DNA of 64,000 bases from Tritrichomonas musculus (taxonomy: Eukaryota > Parabasalia > Tritrichomonadida > Tritrichomonadidae). Where the stretch lies: NCBI GenBank assembly GCA_039105265.1, contig JAPFFF010000003.1, forward strand, positions 4,216,001 to 4,280,000. Direction: 5' to 3'. Both the position numbers and the translations under genes were made by a program. Positions 1 to 9,309 of this stretch are shown here, one piece after another. The notes beneath the pieces are model-generated. The model was given only the letters and a program-made list of their open reading frames with translations, searched no databases and had not been told where the DNA came from. Position 1 is the first letter of the stretch. Every line of letters begins with the position of its first letter.

Positions 1-421
1 CATAAATAATTTGATGTCTATGTCGAGAAGGTTGCAATAAATCTTTTATCATCTCCAGCTGCTTATCAAAAAAATGACTTGTTGATTTCACTTTATTGCA
101 ATATTTGGCAATATAACGAGAAATAAATTGTGATGATGCAACTTCGCGTGGTGGTTTAATTTTAGATAATAATTTTGAACACGTTTCAAGTCGGGCATTT
201 GAAAAATGTGAAAGAACAATTGCTCCAATACATACACGAACTGGATATTTTGGGTCATGGTTGTTCAACGTTTCAATTTGATGAACAAATTGGTCTTTTG
301 CATGAATAAGTTCATCACAGTGCATTACACACCAATTTTCAAAAACCATATGTTTAAACTGTTTATAAACCTTTATGATCTCAGTAAGAGAATTTGAAAT
401 TGCTAAATTACTGAGATCCAT
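1..421 (-). CDS. N-terminal part of a HEAT-repeat-like protein, possibly TOR kinase (partial)
   Basis: An open frame starts with ATG at 421 on the minus strand and runs off the left edge; 140 residues are visible. It is all-helical in character, with no signal peptide or membrane segment. The order of an amphipathic helix (AKDQFVHQIETLNNHD), a small-residue helix (VRVCIGAIVLSHF) and a later helix pair (SSQFISRYIAKYCNKV) resembles the first HEAT repeats of TOR kinases, where a DQLNHHIFELVSSSD-like helix precedes a GGILAIASLI-like helix. This is a family-level resemblance recalled from memory, not an alignment, and other HEAT proteins would look similar. The kinase domain that would settle the matter lies outside the window. 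The gene diverges from the Rrp4 gene across about 400 bases of AT-rich spacer. Confidence 0.45.
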   Translation of the reverse strand, partial: MDLSNLAISNSLTEIIKVYKQFKHMVFENWCVMHCDELIHAKDQFVHQIETLNNHDPKYPVRVCIGAIVLSHFSNARLETCSKLLSKIKPPREVASSQFISRYIAKYCNKVKSTSHFFDKQLEMIKDLLQPSRHRHQIIY

Positions 422-828
422 AAATCAAAACAAAAAATATTATTGAAATTTAAAAAAAAAAATAAATTTTTAATTTTTATTGTAATCATATCAATTTTAT
501 AAAATAAAAATTATATAAAATTGATAATTTTATACATTTACAAAATAAAAAGCTTTTTTATTTTCAAATTTTTAGTATATAGAAAGAAATTTTAAGTTTT
601 AAAGAATTCTTTTAATTGAGTATCTTCAGAATGTTTTCAATATTCTCTTAAATAATTCTGAATAAATTTTATTATACAAATATTGAAATTGATAAAATAC
701 TTTTCATGAAAATTTCTTCTAATATAATTTTTTTGTTTATAGATTGTTTTAAAATATACATTAAAAGTTCAAAAATAAATATTTTTTTAGACCTTGATTA
801 TAAACGGTCTCCTTCTAAAATCATCATT
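422..828. other. Intergenic spacer between divergent genes
   Basis: AT-rich, with homopolymer A and T runs. The Rrp4 frame is open back to an ATG at 706, but those 41 extra codons (rich in I, F, K, N) look like spacer. No other gene is seen. Confidence 0.5.
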
Positions 829-1596
829 ATGGAAAGTAGATTAGTACTTCCTGGAGAGATAATCTTACAATCAGCAGAAGGATATATGCCAGGTATTGGA
901 GTTATTGTTCGTGATGGACGAATTGTTTCAACAGTTAGAGGAACAGTAAGCCAAGAGTCACAATATATATCTGTCAAACCAATCACTTCAATATATTCAC
1001 CACATGTTGGTGATATTGTTGTCGGGCGAATATCACAAGTTTTAAAACAAAGATGGAAAGTTCAAATTGGATGTTCTGTTTCTGCAGACCTTAGACTTTC
1101 ATCAATATATCTTCCTGACGATCAATTCCGACGAAGAACAACAGCTGATGAACGAAACATGAGACAATATTTTGATGTTGGCGATTTACTCTGTGCAGAA
1201 GTTCAACAAGTTAATGATGGAATAATTTTCTTGCATACAAGACAACAACACCCTAGAAGGCTAGACAATGGCATTATAATCGAAGTACCAGCCCGCTTGG
1301 TGAAAAGAGTTCAAAATCACATATCTTCAATTGAAATTGATTCTTTTCAATTTAATACTATTTTTGGATTAAATGGTTCAATTTGGCTCACGCCACTAAA
1401 TGAAGCTGCTAATTTTTTGATTCCAAGAATTAGGAACTGTATCATTTTACTAGCTACATATGGTAAGCCTATCTTCTTAGGGAAAAATAGCATAACTTAT
1501 GAAAACTCAGTTGAAGATATCTTTGAAAAAACAAAAGATACCCCCATAAATCAAATTGTTACGGCAGAAACAGCAAAAAGACTCAATTTCATATAA
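829..1596 (+). CDS. RRP4: Exosome complex cap subunit Rrp4 (EXOSC2)
   Basis: The RNA-binding cap subunit of the exosome, which threads substrate RNA into the ring in 3'-to-5' decay and processing in nucleus and cytoplasm. From ATG 829 the protein has 255 residues. It opens with LVLPGEII, the conserved N-terminal strand of Rrp4. The S1 domain follows at about 55-150, with the diagnostic VGDIVVGRISQVLKQRWKV and the insert LPDDQFRRRTTADERNMRQY, matching the human LPGGELRRRSAEDELAMRGF. A KH-type domain sits at about 165-230, with GLNGSIWL in place of the usual GxNGxIWI. The frame is open upstream to 706, but the extra 41 residues are low complexity and a TCATTA initiator overlaps the ATG at 829, so the shorter start is preferred. 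Confidence 0.93.
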   Translation: MESRLVLPGEIILQSAEGYMPGIGVIVRDGRIVSTVRGTVSQESQYISVKPITSIYSPHVGDIVVGRISQVLKQRWKVQIGCSVSADLRLSSIYLPDDQFRRRTTADERNMRQYFDVGDLLCAEVQQVNDGIIFLHTRQQHPRRLDNGIIIEVPARLVKRVQNHISSIEIDSFQFNTIFGLNGSIWLTPLNEAANFLIPRIRNCIILLATYGKPIFLGKNSITYENSVEDIFEKTKDTPINQIVTAETAKRLNFI

Positions 1597-1744
1597 GAAT
1601 AGCCATTACTACTTGTAATTTATTGTTGGTAAAAATAATATTTTATCTCAAATTTTTTTATTTTTTAAGTCATATAGATAAAAAAAATTAGAAAATATTT
1701 TCTTATATATTTAGAATCAGGTTTATGAATTTACAAAAAGAAAT

Positions 1745-2023
1745 TTAAAGTGAATCGCTCGAGTTATTGTCATTAGAACCAGTTTCTGAGTCAGAAACGC
1801 CTTCTGAGTCTATATCAACGCCTGCATCTGTACGTGTATAGCGAAGCATCCTATCAATTAAATCGACGTGAGCAAGCATCATTCTTCGACAGCAAAAACG
1901 TTTTAAGCCGAGTCTATCAAGTGCTTGTTTTGGAGCCATTCCATCACTAATCATTTGATTATAAGCTTCCCATTTATTTCCAAGAATATTTCCGCATGTA
2001 AAACAACGAATTGGTATAATCAT
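1745..2023 (-). CDS. RPB10: RNA polymerases I/II/III common subunit Rpb10 (RPABC5)
   Basis: A small zinc-binding subunit shared by all three nuclear RNA polymerases and needed for core assembly. The 92-residue protein begins [12 protein letters not shown] and carries the family zinc ligands C7, C10, C44 and C45 (CFTC and FCCRRMM), followed by the usual helix [11 protein letters not shown]. The canonical protein ends near residue 70. This one has an extra acidic, serine-rich tail of about 22 residues ([20 protein letters not shown]). The start is certain because the conserved Rpb10 sequence begins at this Met. A TCATA initiator-like site lies 8 bases upstream at 2031-2035. It converges with Rrp4 with about 150 bases between the stops. 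Confidence 0.96.
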   Translation of the reverse strand: MIIPIRCFTCGNILGNKWEAYNQMISDGMAPKQALDRLGLKRFCCRRMMLAHVDLIDRMLRYTRTDAGVDIDSEGVSDSETGSNDNNSSDSL

Positions 2024-2612
2024 TAAAAGTTATGACTTTTATATTTGAAATAAAAAAGTGACGAATAATTCAATTCTTTCAATATTAAAACATAAATATT
2101 TTATTAAACAATTAATTTTCTCTATATATTAAATATTATAATAAATTTTAAATTGATTTATTTTTATTTAGAATACGATATTTAACTATTAGTCATATAT
2201 TTAATAAGATTTGCTTTTTTTATGTTCAGTTATGAATGTTCTGAATAATTTAAAAACTAATATCTTATTAAAAAATCGATTTAACAAATAATAAAGATGA
2301 AAATTTAAATTTTTGAAAATGTACTTTTAATATACTAATATATTAAATAATTATTGGCTAATTTATAATACGATATTTATTTTTCAATAATAAATATAAT
2401 TCAATGGATATTTGTCCTTCTTCAAAAATAACATTGGCCCCAAATCTTGATGAAAAAAAAAAAATTGAAATGGATATTAATTTCATTATATCAGCAATGT
2501 AATAAGTAAAAAATAAAATTTTTTAATTATTAGTAACATAAACTATCATTTTATATAATTTCTAATAGTTGGAAAAAAATGACATTATGATATTTAATAC
2601 AAATAAAAAGAT
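2024..2612. other. Intergenic spacer
   Basis: AT-rich spacer between two minus-strand genes. A 32-codon frame at 2404-2502 on the plus strand (MDICPSSKITL...) has slightly higher GC than its surroundings, but nothing else supports it. No RNA gene is seen. Confidence 0.4.
2031..2035 (-). promoter_or_regulatory. Initiator-like TCATA for RPB10
   Basis: TCA-Y-W match about 8 bases upstream of the ATG at 2023. Confidence 0.35.
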
Positions 2613-3890
2613 TTAATCTGTTTTCTCGTGTATATTCCCTGATGAGTCTATTTTTACATCTTCTTTTTTTTCTATTTTAATTCTTTCATTGTTTTCTAAT
2701 TTTTCACCATTACTATTTTCATCATTATTTATTTCTGTTTGTTCATCTTTATTTCCTTCATTGTTGGTTTCTGTACTTTGATATGGATTATTTTGATCAG
2801 GTAAGTCTGGAAACTGCCCTGTTTCGTGAAATATTCGTTGAGCCTCTTGAAATCGGCGCATTCTTTCCATTTGAGCTTTGGCTCTTTCAACAAGCTTTGT
2901 CCTTTTAATTTTATTATCCTCTGTAATATTTTCTGGTATTTTGACTTTTGTAAACGAGTCTGCCAATTCATAACCAAATCTGAGTGTTGAAAAGTTTATG
3001 TCTTCTTTGAAATTTGTAACATTAAATTCAACTCTTGTTACATAGCCAAATTTTTCTTTCGCTTTGAAACGGTTAGCATCACTCAGTTCAATTATTCTAA
3101 CAAGATTTGGATGTTTTTCTATGAAATTTGATATTGTATTAACGAGATTTTTGTCATAACCTTGAACATCAGAAAAAGATGAATAACCACAAGAAATTTC
3201 TTGTTTAGAAAGTTTAAAATCTTTGGCAAAAAAAGGTATTTCTTTTGAAATATGAATCATAGCCGAAAAGCGCTTTGATGGATGTAGAAGATATTCAAAA
3301 GTAACTTTGTCAACTCTTTTTGTAAACCAATACTTGATTCGATGGAAAATATCTATCGACAAACCCATGCTAACATGAACAATGCATCCATAGATATTTG
3401 GATTTTTGGATTTGAAAAAAACTTCAAATTCATGGACGCCATATTGCATGAAATTTATTTTTTCCAAATGGAGGGATTTCTCAAGATATGAGTTAAGTGT
3501 CTGTTGAAAGTAAGTCATTGAATTTTGAATATCAAATTTCCCAATCTGATATGATATAATTGAAATTATAAAAAGAAAAGCTATAACACCAAGAACAATA
3601 AATAATGGTACCATTGAGTCAGGTTCATTATTTCTTGGTTTTCGATATGGTAAAGAAGGTTTAGCTGTTGGAATTTGTTGATCAGATGGATCGTCATATG
3701 GAAGATCAGAAGAGTCTTCAATTGATGAAATCAAGCAGAATAGAATGAAGATAAATATTATCATTTCCCAAAAAATTAGTGTATTGAAACAAACACAAAA
3801 AAATTTAAACTTTTTCAATGAAAGATCAAGCATCATTGATAATTCAAATGCAGCGCCTCCACTAAAATATATTTTAAACTGAGAAGCCAT
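2613..3890 (-). CDS. CCDC47-like ER membrane protein (DUF1682 family)
   Basis: Probable relative of CCDC47/calumin, a subunit of the PAT complex that chaperones multipass membrane proteins at the ER translocon. As annotated it has 425 residues, against about 480 in human CCDC47. Visible parts are a hydrophobic segment at about 43-57 that would be a good signal peptide, an acidic lumenal linker, a second membrane segment at about 93-112, and a cytosolic domain. The cytosolic domain has the family-like stretches HPNLVRIIELSDANRF (compare YADKIESVHFSDQF) and LRFGYELADSFTKVKIP. After it come a basic coiled coil (KLVERAKAQMERMRRFQEAQ) and an N/E/K-rich tail. The true start may be the inner ATG at 3764, which puts the hydrophobic run at the very N-terminus. 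The longer start is kept because a TCATA initiator lies about 17 bases upstream of it. Confidence 0.7.
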   Translation of the reverse strand: MASQFKIYFSGGAAFELSMMLDLSLKKFKFFCVCFNTLIFWEMIIFIFILFCLISSIEDSSDLPYDDPSDQQIPTAKPSLPYRKPRNNEPDSMVPLFIVLGVIAFLFIISIISYQIGKFDIQNSMTYFQQTLNSYLEKSLHLEKINFMQYGVHEFEVFFKSKNPNIYGCIVHVSMGLSIDIFHRIKYWFTKRVDKVTFEYLLHPSKRFSAMIHISKEIPFFAKDFKLSKQEISCGYSSFSDVQGYDKNLVNTISNFIEKHPNLVRIIELSDANRFKAKEKFGYVTRVEFNVTNFKEDINFSTLRFGYELADSFTKVKIPENITEDNKIKRTKLVERAKAQMERMRRFQEAQRIFHETGQFPDLPDQNNPYQSTETNNEGNKDEQTEINNDENSNGEKLENNERIKIEKKEDVKIDSSGNIHEKTD

Positions 3891-3951
3891 ATTAAATAAT
3901 AGTATGATGTAATATCAAATATTATAAGTTGAATAACAAGTTTATTTAATA

Positions 3952-4563
3952 TTATGCACAACATCCGCCTTTCTTTGTTTCAACATTTTCTTTTGTGTCA
4001 ATGTTTAAAGATGAAGGAAGATTAGTTACTGCCCTTTGAAGAGTTGAGTTTAATAAATAATCTGCAAGTTTTTGAACGTTAGTTCCATCGCGTGCTGATG
4101 TAGAAAAGTATTGATAACGATGTTGAGCAGCCCACTTCTCTGCCTCCTCAGGTTTAACAATTGTATCTTCATTTATTGGATTATCAGGATCTGTAAGTTT
4201 ATCCAACTTGTTCCCAACAATTACAAGTATAGCTGTTGGTTGTGCAAGACCAAGAAATTCATTTACCCATCCATCAAGAGAATCAAATGATTGACGGTCA
4301 GTTAAATCGAAAACTAAAATTCCTCCCATTGCATTATGATAATAAACTGAGTTAACTGCTCTATATCTTTCAGAACCTGCAGTATCCCATATTTGAATTT
4401 CTTGGGAATCACTCGACTCTTCCTTTTTTAGAGTATAAAAAGAAGCTGAAACTGAAGATCTAGTATTTTCATTCCATGAATTTCTACAGAGACGATAAAC
4501 AAGAGATGTTTTACCAACTGAAGCATCTCCGATCATCACTATCCTCGGAATCTGTGGTTGCAT
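3952..4563 (-). CDS. Rab-family small GTPase
   Basis: A vesicle-traffic GTPase of 203 residues. It shows G1 GDASVGKTS (residues 12-20), G3 WDTAGSERYR, G4 NKLD and G5 TSAR. The C-terminus is KKGGCCA, where the cysteine pair is the likely geranylgeranylation site, with one alanine after it. Switch I is unusual: instead of the Rab-typical TxGxDF it reads SSVSASFYTL, so the effector surface is probably divergent and no Rab subfamily can be assigned. A TCATTT initiator lies 4 bases upstream of the ATG, implying a very short leader. Its 3' neighbour on the same strand is the CCDC47-like gene, about 60 bases away, but there is no sign of co-transcription. Confidence 0.9.
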   Translation of the reverse strand: MQPQIPRIVMIGDASVGKTSLVYRLCRNSWNENTRSSVSASFYTLKKEESSDSQEIQIWDTAGSERYRAVNSVYYHNAMGGILVFDLTDRQSFDSLDGWVNEFLGLAQPTAILVIVGNKLDKLTDPDNPINEDTIVKPEEAEKWAAQHRYQYFSTSARDGTNVQKLADYLLNSTLQRAVTNLPSSLNIDTKENVETKKGGCCA

Positions 4564-4924
4564 AGGAAATGATGTTTTATTAATGTTATTTGAATGTTGT
4601 ATTCATTTTTTCAATTTCTATCGTTGATATAATGGCTATTTTTAAAATTCTTTTAATTTATTCTCTTGCATGATTAATTATATTTAAATTTATTTTTAAC
4701 ACATAGTATATAATTAAAATAATTTTTACTTGTTTTAATTTTTAAAATAAATTAGTATAACAAAGATATTTCGTATTTATAATATTGCGCATTCCAAAAG
4801 AAAATTCAGGAACTACGTTTATTCTTTCAAATAAAGTATACAATATGAATTGAAAAATTAGCAATAATTTTTCAATTTATAATTGGAGATAAAAGAGATA
4901 TGGTGTTGATTAATAGTAACTTTT
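4564..4924. other. Intergenic spacer next to transposon graveyard
   Basis: AT-rich with no gene. It leads into the Polinton relic. Confidence 0.4.
4567..4572 (-). promoter_or_regulatory. Initiator-like TCATTT for the first Rab gene
   Basis: TCA-Y-W match 3-8 bases upstream of the ATG at 4563. Confidence 0.4.
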
Positions 4925-5972
4925 GATTAATACCAAGATATCCCTGCAAATTACATGAAATTGAAACCCACTGATGGAATCATAATGTCAATTGGGTCCA
5001 AATTTGAAGCATCATTTTGTAAATGTTATGTCTCATGAGCCATCATTAAATTGACACTGAGAGCCCACCCATATGTAATGTTTTGTTCTTCTGATCCTTT
5101 ACACATTTCGATATGACAACTTGGACACAAACATTTGATCGCAGAACCATATACTTGTTTTGCAAAGGGTAAATAAACATGCATATGGAGCCTCTCAATT
5201 TATAGCGCATGCTCTATGCAATAGATTCCCTTAGTGATGGAGTAAAATTTAGCGATCATTCTCAAACTCGTTTTTATATGCATATTTTATAGATGCTCAG
5301 TTAAACCTTTACCACGTATCACGTAATCTCATTTGTTGAATCTTGCAATTTATCAATATACATCTTTTTCATCAAGAAGTAGCTTTCTTTTGAGACTTTT
5401 ATATATATATATATAAGCTTTTTGTAGTTTTGGTAGGTCATTGATTTCTATATGCATACTATCTGTATCCTGGTAATAAATGTGGCATCCAATATCAAAT
5501 GCAAGGCACATTACTTAATTCATAATTCGTTTGGACATACTTAAAACCTGAATATCAAGGAGATTAAAGTTGAAATATTTATCGATTGGTCTTTGTATAT
5601 GAACAGCATGAATATTATTTTGGAATTCAACATCTTCTACAATTTTTTTATAATTCTTGATCCAATAATTGTCTAATGTTTCTTGATCATTTATGTACTT
5701 TAAAATCTTTTTCTATTGGTCTTTCTATTGTTTTCCCATAAAAGCTGTTCATAATTAATTTGTACAAATTTTGTAATGGATTATCTTGACTCTTGTATTC
5801 CAATCTTTTTTTAAATATTTTCTGGATCTCTTTTTGAATTGTAAAGTCTTTCTTACCTGACCAATAATACCCTCTAATTACAGTTGTAAGAAAAAGTGGT
5901 TAATGAGAAGATTAAGTGGTTAATAAGTTCTCAAAATAATATAAAATTTTAACTTTTTAAATATTTTTTCAC

Positions 5973-6380
5973 GGACAATCGTTTTTTTCTACGCCACTTT
6001 TTGAATGGTTTTTCTATCCATGAATAGCTATTCATGGAAAGTAAAAAACCGCCATCTTAAGGTGAAATTTAACTTACTCTGTTAAGAAAATTAACCAAAA
6101 AAATCGTAAATTTAAATTTTCTCTTACAAATATAACTATTTGCTTTTTTTGATATAATTTTTTTTTATTTTTACATAATTTTTCAGGAATATACGCACCA
6201 GTGATCACCACGGGGTTGTTCGAAGCCGAATCAGGCTCCTTGAATTGCTGGATGAATCGGGAAGCCATTTGAACTAAATATTTATGCATTATTTAGAAAA
6301 AATTGAATAAAAAATGTATAAAAAAGTATTCAAAAAGTTTAAAAGTTTTCAAAAAGTGGCGTAGAAAAATACGATTCCCC
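5973..6380. mobile_element. 408-bp inverted-repeat element with 9-bp target duplication (Mutator-like MITE)
   Basis: The ends pair as inverted repeats of about 33 bases: left GGACAATCGT followed by TTTTTCTACGCCACTTTTTG, and right, read inverted, GGGGAATCGT followed by nearly the same sequence, with only a few mismatches. The 9-bp direct repeat TTTTTTCAC lies immediately outside at 5964-5972 and 6381-6389. A 9-bp duplication with longish inverted ends is typical of Mutator-like elements. Inside, on the minus strand (6074-6289), is a short frame reading MASRFIQQFKEPDSASNN... and ending in basic residues. No transposase is present. Confidence 0.65.
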
Positions 6381-6505
6381 TTTTTTCACAAAGTGGATAA
6401 TAAATTTTCTTTCAATTTCAAACTTTTTGATAAATATTGAAATAAACGCGATTTTTCATATCATTTTTTCATATGAACAGCAAGCCAAAGATACCGATAT
6501 AACCT

Positions 6506-7118
6506 ATGCGCAACCAATTTATTAGTTCTCAAGAAGAAGTTGAAGCTTTAAAAAAACAATTAATAGTATCTACTACCATGAAACCACCTGTTTCAGAGAT
6601 CAAGTCGGAATTATATGCCAATTTCTCAGAAATGATTCCATTAAAGTATCTTATGAAAGAATAGGTAAGATATTTGAAGAAACGGCTCATTGCATTTGGG
6701 ATCAACATCAAAATTTTTGTAGAGGCGAACGATCTGATGAAGACCAAGTACTATATCAAAAAGCGAACTCGAAGACGTCATTGAATACATTAAAAAGCTT
6801 CATTCTGACAATAGTTATCCAACATATGTAGATGTTTCTTATTACATAATTCAGAAATTCAATAAATTCATTAACGATGACACTTTGAGGCACTATTTCT
6901 ATCGTGATCTTAATAATGACTTCAAGACAATTGTAGCACAGTCCAAAGATTCAAACAGATTATTTGTTACTCTCGAGAGTATTGAAGAAAATACAAATAA
7001 ATTAGCTCAAGAAATTCAAAATGTCCTCAAAAATAAACGATCTGGTGGACAACAAAACCCAATTGTCACCAATACAACAATTTATATACACAGAAATGCA
7101 AAAAAAAGAAAGCTTTAA
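6506..7118 (+). pseudogene. Degenerate gene of unknown family inside the TA-flanked element
   Basis: Coding-like plus-strand sequence begins MRNQFISSQEEVEALKKQL at 6506. Its last uninterrupted part is 6885-7118 (77 codons: RHYFYRDLNNDFKTIV..., a helical stretch, and a basic end RNAKKRKL). It is broken and of no recognised family. The lysine/arginine-rich end could be a nuclear signal. It lies wholly within the 5881-7523 element, so it may be cargo of that element or the remains of its own protein. Confidence 0.4.
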
Positions 7119-7338
7119 AAATACTCGTATTTCAATATCAAAATTCAATAAAAAAATCATTTAAATACATCACTTAAATAAATAAACAACTTTTATTCTC
7201 CTTTTAATGTATATTTTCTTTTCTTTTTTAATCATTTTCCAAGATATTTTTAATTTTTTTTTTTTTTTAAGAAAAAAAAATTGAATGAACAATTGTATTT
7301 TAATTCAAAAGTTGAATATAAAAAAATATATTTGAGAT

Positions 7339-7469
7339 CTAGGCTTTTGTGTCCGAAATTTTTTTTCTCAAAAAGTTTCGAAAAATGTCCGAAAAGTATC
7401 CAAATTGGATATTTTTGGATACTTTTTTTAACTTTTTGAATATAAAAAATTTCGGACACAAAAGCCTAG
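7339..7469. mobile_element. 131-bp inverted-repeat MITE with 8-bp target duplication (hAT-like)
   Basis: Perfect 26-bp terminal inverted repeats start with CTAGGCTTTTGTGTCCGAAA at 7339 and end at 7469. They are flanked by the 8-bp direct repeat TTTGAGAT (7331-7338 and 7470-7477). The interior is itself partly palindromic (AAAGTATCC ... GGATACTTT), so nearly the whole element could fold into one hairpin. An 8-bp duplication is typical of hAT superfamily elements. It sits in the right inverted repeat of the 5881-7523 element, so it arrived later. Confidence 0.75.
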
Positions 7470-8479
7470 TTTGAGATCTTATTAACCTCTTCATCATTTA
7501 TTAACTATTTTTTCTTACAACTGTAATTCAAAATCTTTTTTTTTTTTTTGAAATTCTATAAGATCTTCTAAATAAATACTATCTACAATCATTTTGAATG
7601 GTTCAATAAAAGAGTCCTCATTGAGGTTACCCTCTTTAGACTTCTTCACAATTAATGGAAATGAGAAATGTTTATGAATGCTAGTCACTCAAATTTCAAC
7701 TATATAAGCACATTGTTTTGATTAGAATTCCATTTCTGAGGTTCTCTTTTTCAATCACTATAAGTTTTCCTTGAACTGTACAATCTTTTAATGGCTGATG
7801 GGTACAAACTGACAACATCAAAATCAGCTAGTTTTTCTGTTATATGCCATTTTTTGTTATAATCTGTCATACAACGACCACCATAAACTGCATAAGAACA
7901 AAACTTCCTAACAATTCCACCTACAGAATATAAATTGGGATTATAATAAACATTTTGATTGAAGATGTCGTTAGCTAAAGTCGATAAATCAAAGATAAAG
8001 ACTCAATTAATTTCAAATATCAAAGATATGCCCAATGAACATATATATCTACCTTTTCTGCGGTTCTTTTTATCTTTTATATCTTATAAAAACTAATAAA
8101 CAATCATCTGTTGTCATTTGTAATGATTACGATAAATATAAAGAAATTTTATAACTTCCCAAATTAAATAAGATTTTGGAAGAAATTAACAATGCAATTA
8201 ATCCATCATTTTTAATTACAGTGGAAAGATTATCAGATGAAGATGAAAAGTTAGTAAAAATTATAAAATTAAAATATGAAGAACCTATAGATTGGCTCAC
8301 TATGTGCTCAAAATTTGCATACTCAAGTGTTTTTATATAGAAGATATAACAGTTGTTATTAAAAAGAACCTTTAACATAAACAGCACATTTATCAATGTA
8401 AATTGATGGTTTACATTGTCCATTTTGGTTAGTATTCTTTCAACTTGAAATCAAAAAATCAAAATTCAAATCATTTTAA

Positions 8480-8930
8480 GAAATTTAAATGAACTGGAAT
8501 ATCTGCTCTTTTTTACCTAGCAAATGATGCTCCTCAAATTGAAGGTGAAGTACGAAAGTACAACTATTGATAAACAAGCTCAATGATACATACCTAATCA
8601 TCGATGTGGTTTTCAAATAACTGTTTCAGTCATGGAATCAGATATGTTAACAAAACCTTCAAAATATAAGGAGAAAATATTGTCATTCCAGAGTTATGAA
8701 TCAATTTTATGCAATGATCAAGAGCATAGTTCATGACAATCAGTATTTAATTTTTAATGTTGACCAAACTAGTTGTTGCTGTAACCGAAAAGGAAAGATC
8801 ATAATTCTTGAAAGCAAATACATGCCATTTGTAGGTGAAGATCTGGCCATTGGCAATTAAGCAACCATGCTTATTCTTCTTGGATGGTCATAAATCACAA
8901 ATCAAAGATATTGAATAAAAAGGTTCCCTT
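8480..8930 (+). mobile_element. Decayed pogo/Tigger-like DDE transposase fragment
   Basis: Coding-like fragments on the plus strand include GISALFYLANDAPQIEGEVRKYN near 8490-8570 and, near 8735-8860, YLIFNVDQTS followed by a basic stretch and KYMPFVGEDLAIGN. A (I/F)NVD(E/Q)T motif is where the first catalytic Asp of pogo/Tigger-type DDE transposases lies. Stops and frame changes interrupt it, and no second or third catalytic Asp was found. Family placement is tentative. Confidence 0.35.
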
Positions 8931-9309
8931 TTTTGTATTAATACGTTATAAAATAACCGCCAACAAGGCCAATTATAGTTGAAAGTTGGGCCGAATTTTT
9001 AAAACGGCAGTTCACCCTTGAGTCTACAAATTTTTAGAATAATATTCGACTTTTTCTGAACTATTGAAAAATAATTGAAATTAATTTCTACCAATTAAAA
9101 GTTGCTTTATTAAATCTAAATGCGCTCAATTATTCTTAATAAGGCCAAATTAAACTTGTTTCAATAAACCTCAATAACAAATTTTAAGGGTTCCAAAGAA
9201 TGGTTAACAAAATAATTAAAGTATTCAAAACAAAAAACGAACTTATTCTATTTTGGACAAAGCAATTCTATGTATATCTAGTCGATTATTGATACAAATA
9301 GTTTTATTA

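Larger units (their letters stand above)
5881..7523. mobile_element. TA-flanked inverted-repeat element (Tc1/mariner-like ends), inserted in the Polinton relic
   Basis: The left end CAGTTGTAAGAAAAA at 5881 is repeated inverted at 7509-7523. Each end is flanked outside by TA (5879-5880 and 7524-7525), the target duplication of Tc1/mariner transposons. Inverted similarity continues for at least 60 bases inward, with shared GTTAAT and GGTTAATAAG blocks and then CTCAAA. The element is 1,643 bp. It contains a degenerate plus-strand frame without a recognisable DDE motif, plus two smaller elements inserted close to its two ends. It is probably non-autonomous or decayed. Confidence 0.65.
4925..8100 (-). 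mobile_element. Polinton (Maverick) relic: protein-primed DNA polymerase B region, broken
   Basis: Read on the minus strand, the stretch near 7795-7830 encodes DFDVVSLYPSAIKR, the motif A signature of family B polymerases. The stretch near 5450-5490 encodes IYYQDTDSMHI, the YxDTDS motif C. Their order and spacing, after removing the 1.6-kb insertion at 5881-7523, fit one polymerase gene. Protein-primed family B polymerase genes of this kind are the hallmark of Polintons, which are abundant in trichomonads. No integrase, capsid or terminal repeat was found, so this is a fragment. It carries many breaks and hosts a nested insertion, so it is old. The outer limits are approximate. Confidence 0.7.

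Noticed and set aside
706-828. Longer Rrp4 start at 706
   Set aside because: The extra 41 residues have spacer composition, and the conserved protein and an initiator motif both begin at 829.
2404-2502. 32-codon plus-strand frame MDICPSSKITL...
   Set aside because: Too short, no initiator or motif. Could be real but nothing supports it beyond slightly higher GC.
8127-8423. 98-codon minus frame
   Set aside because: Hydrophobic and serine-rich by composition; overlaps mobile-element debris with better coding on the other strand.
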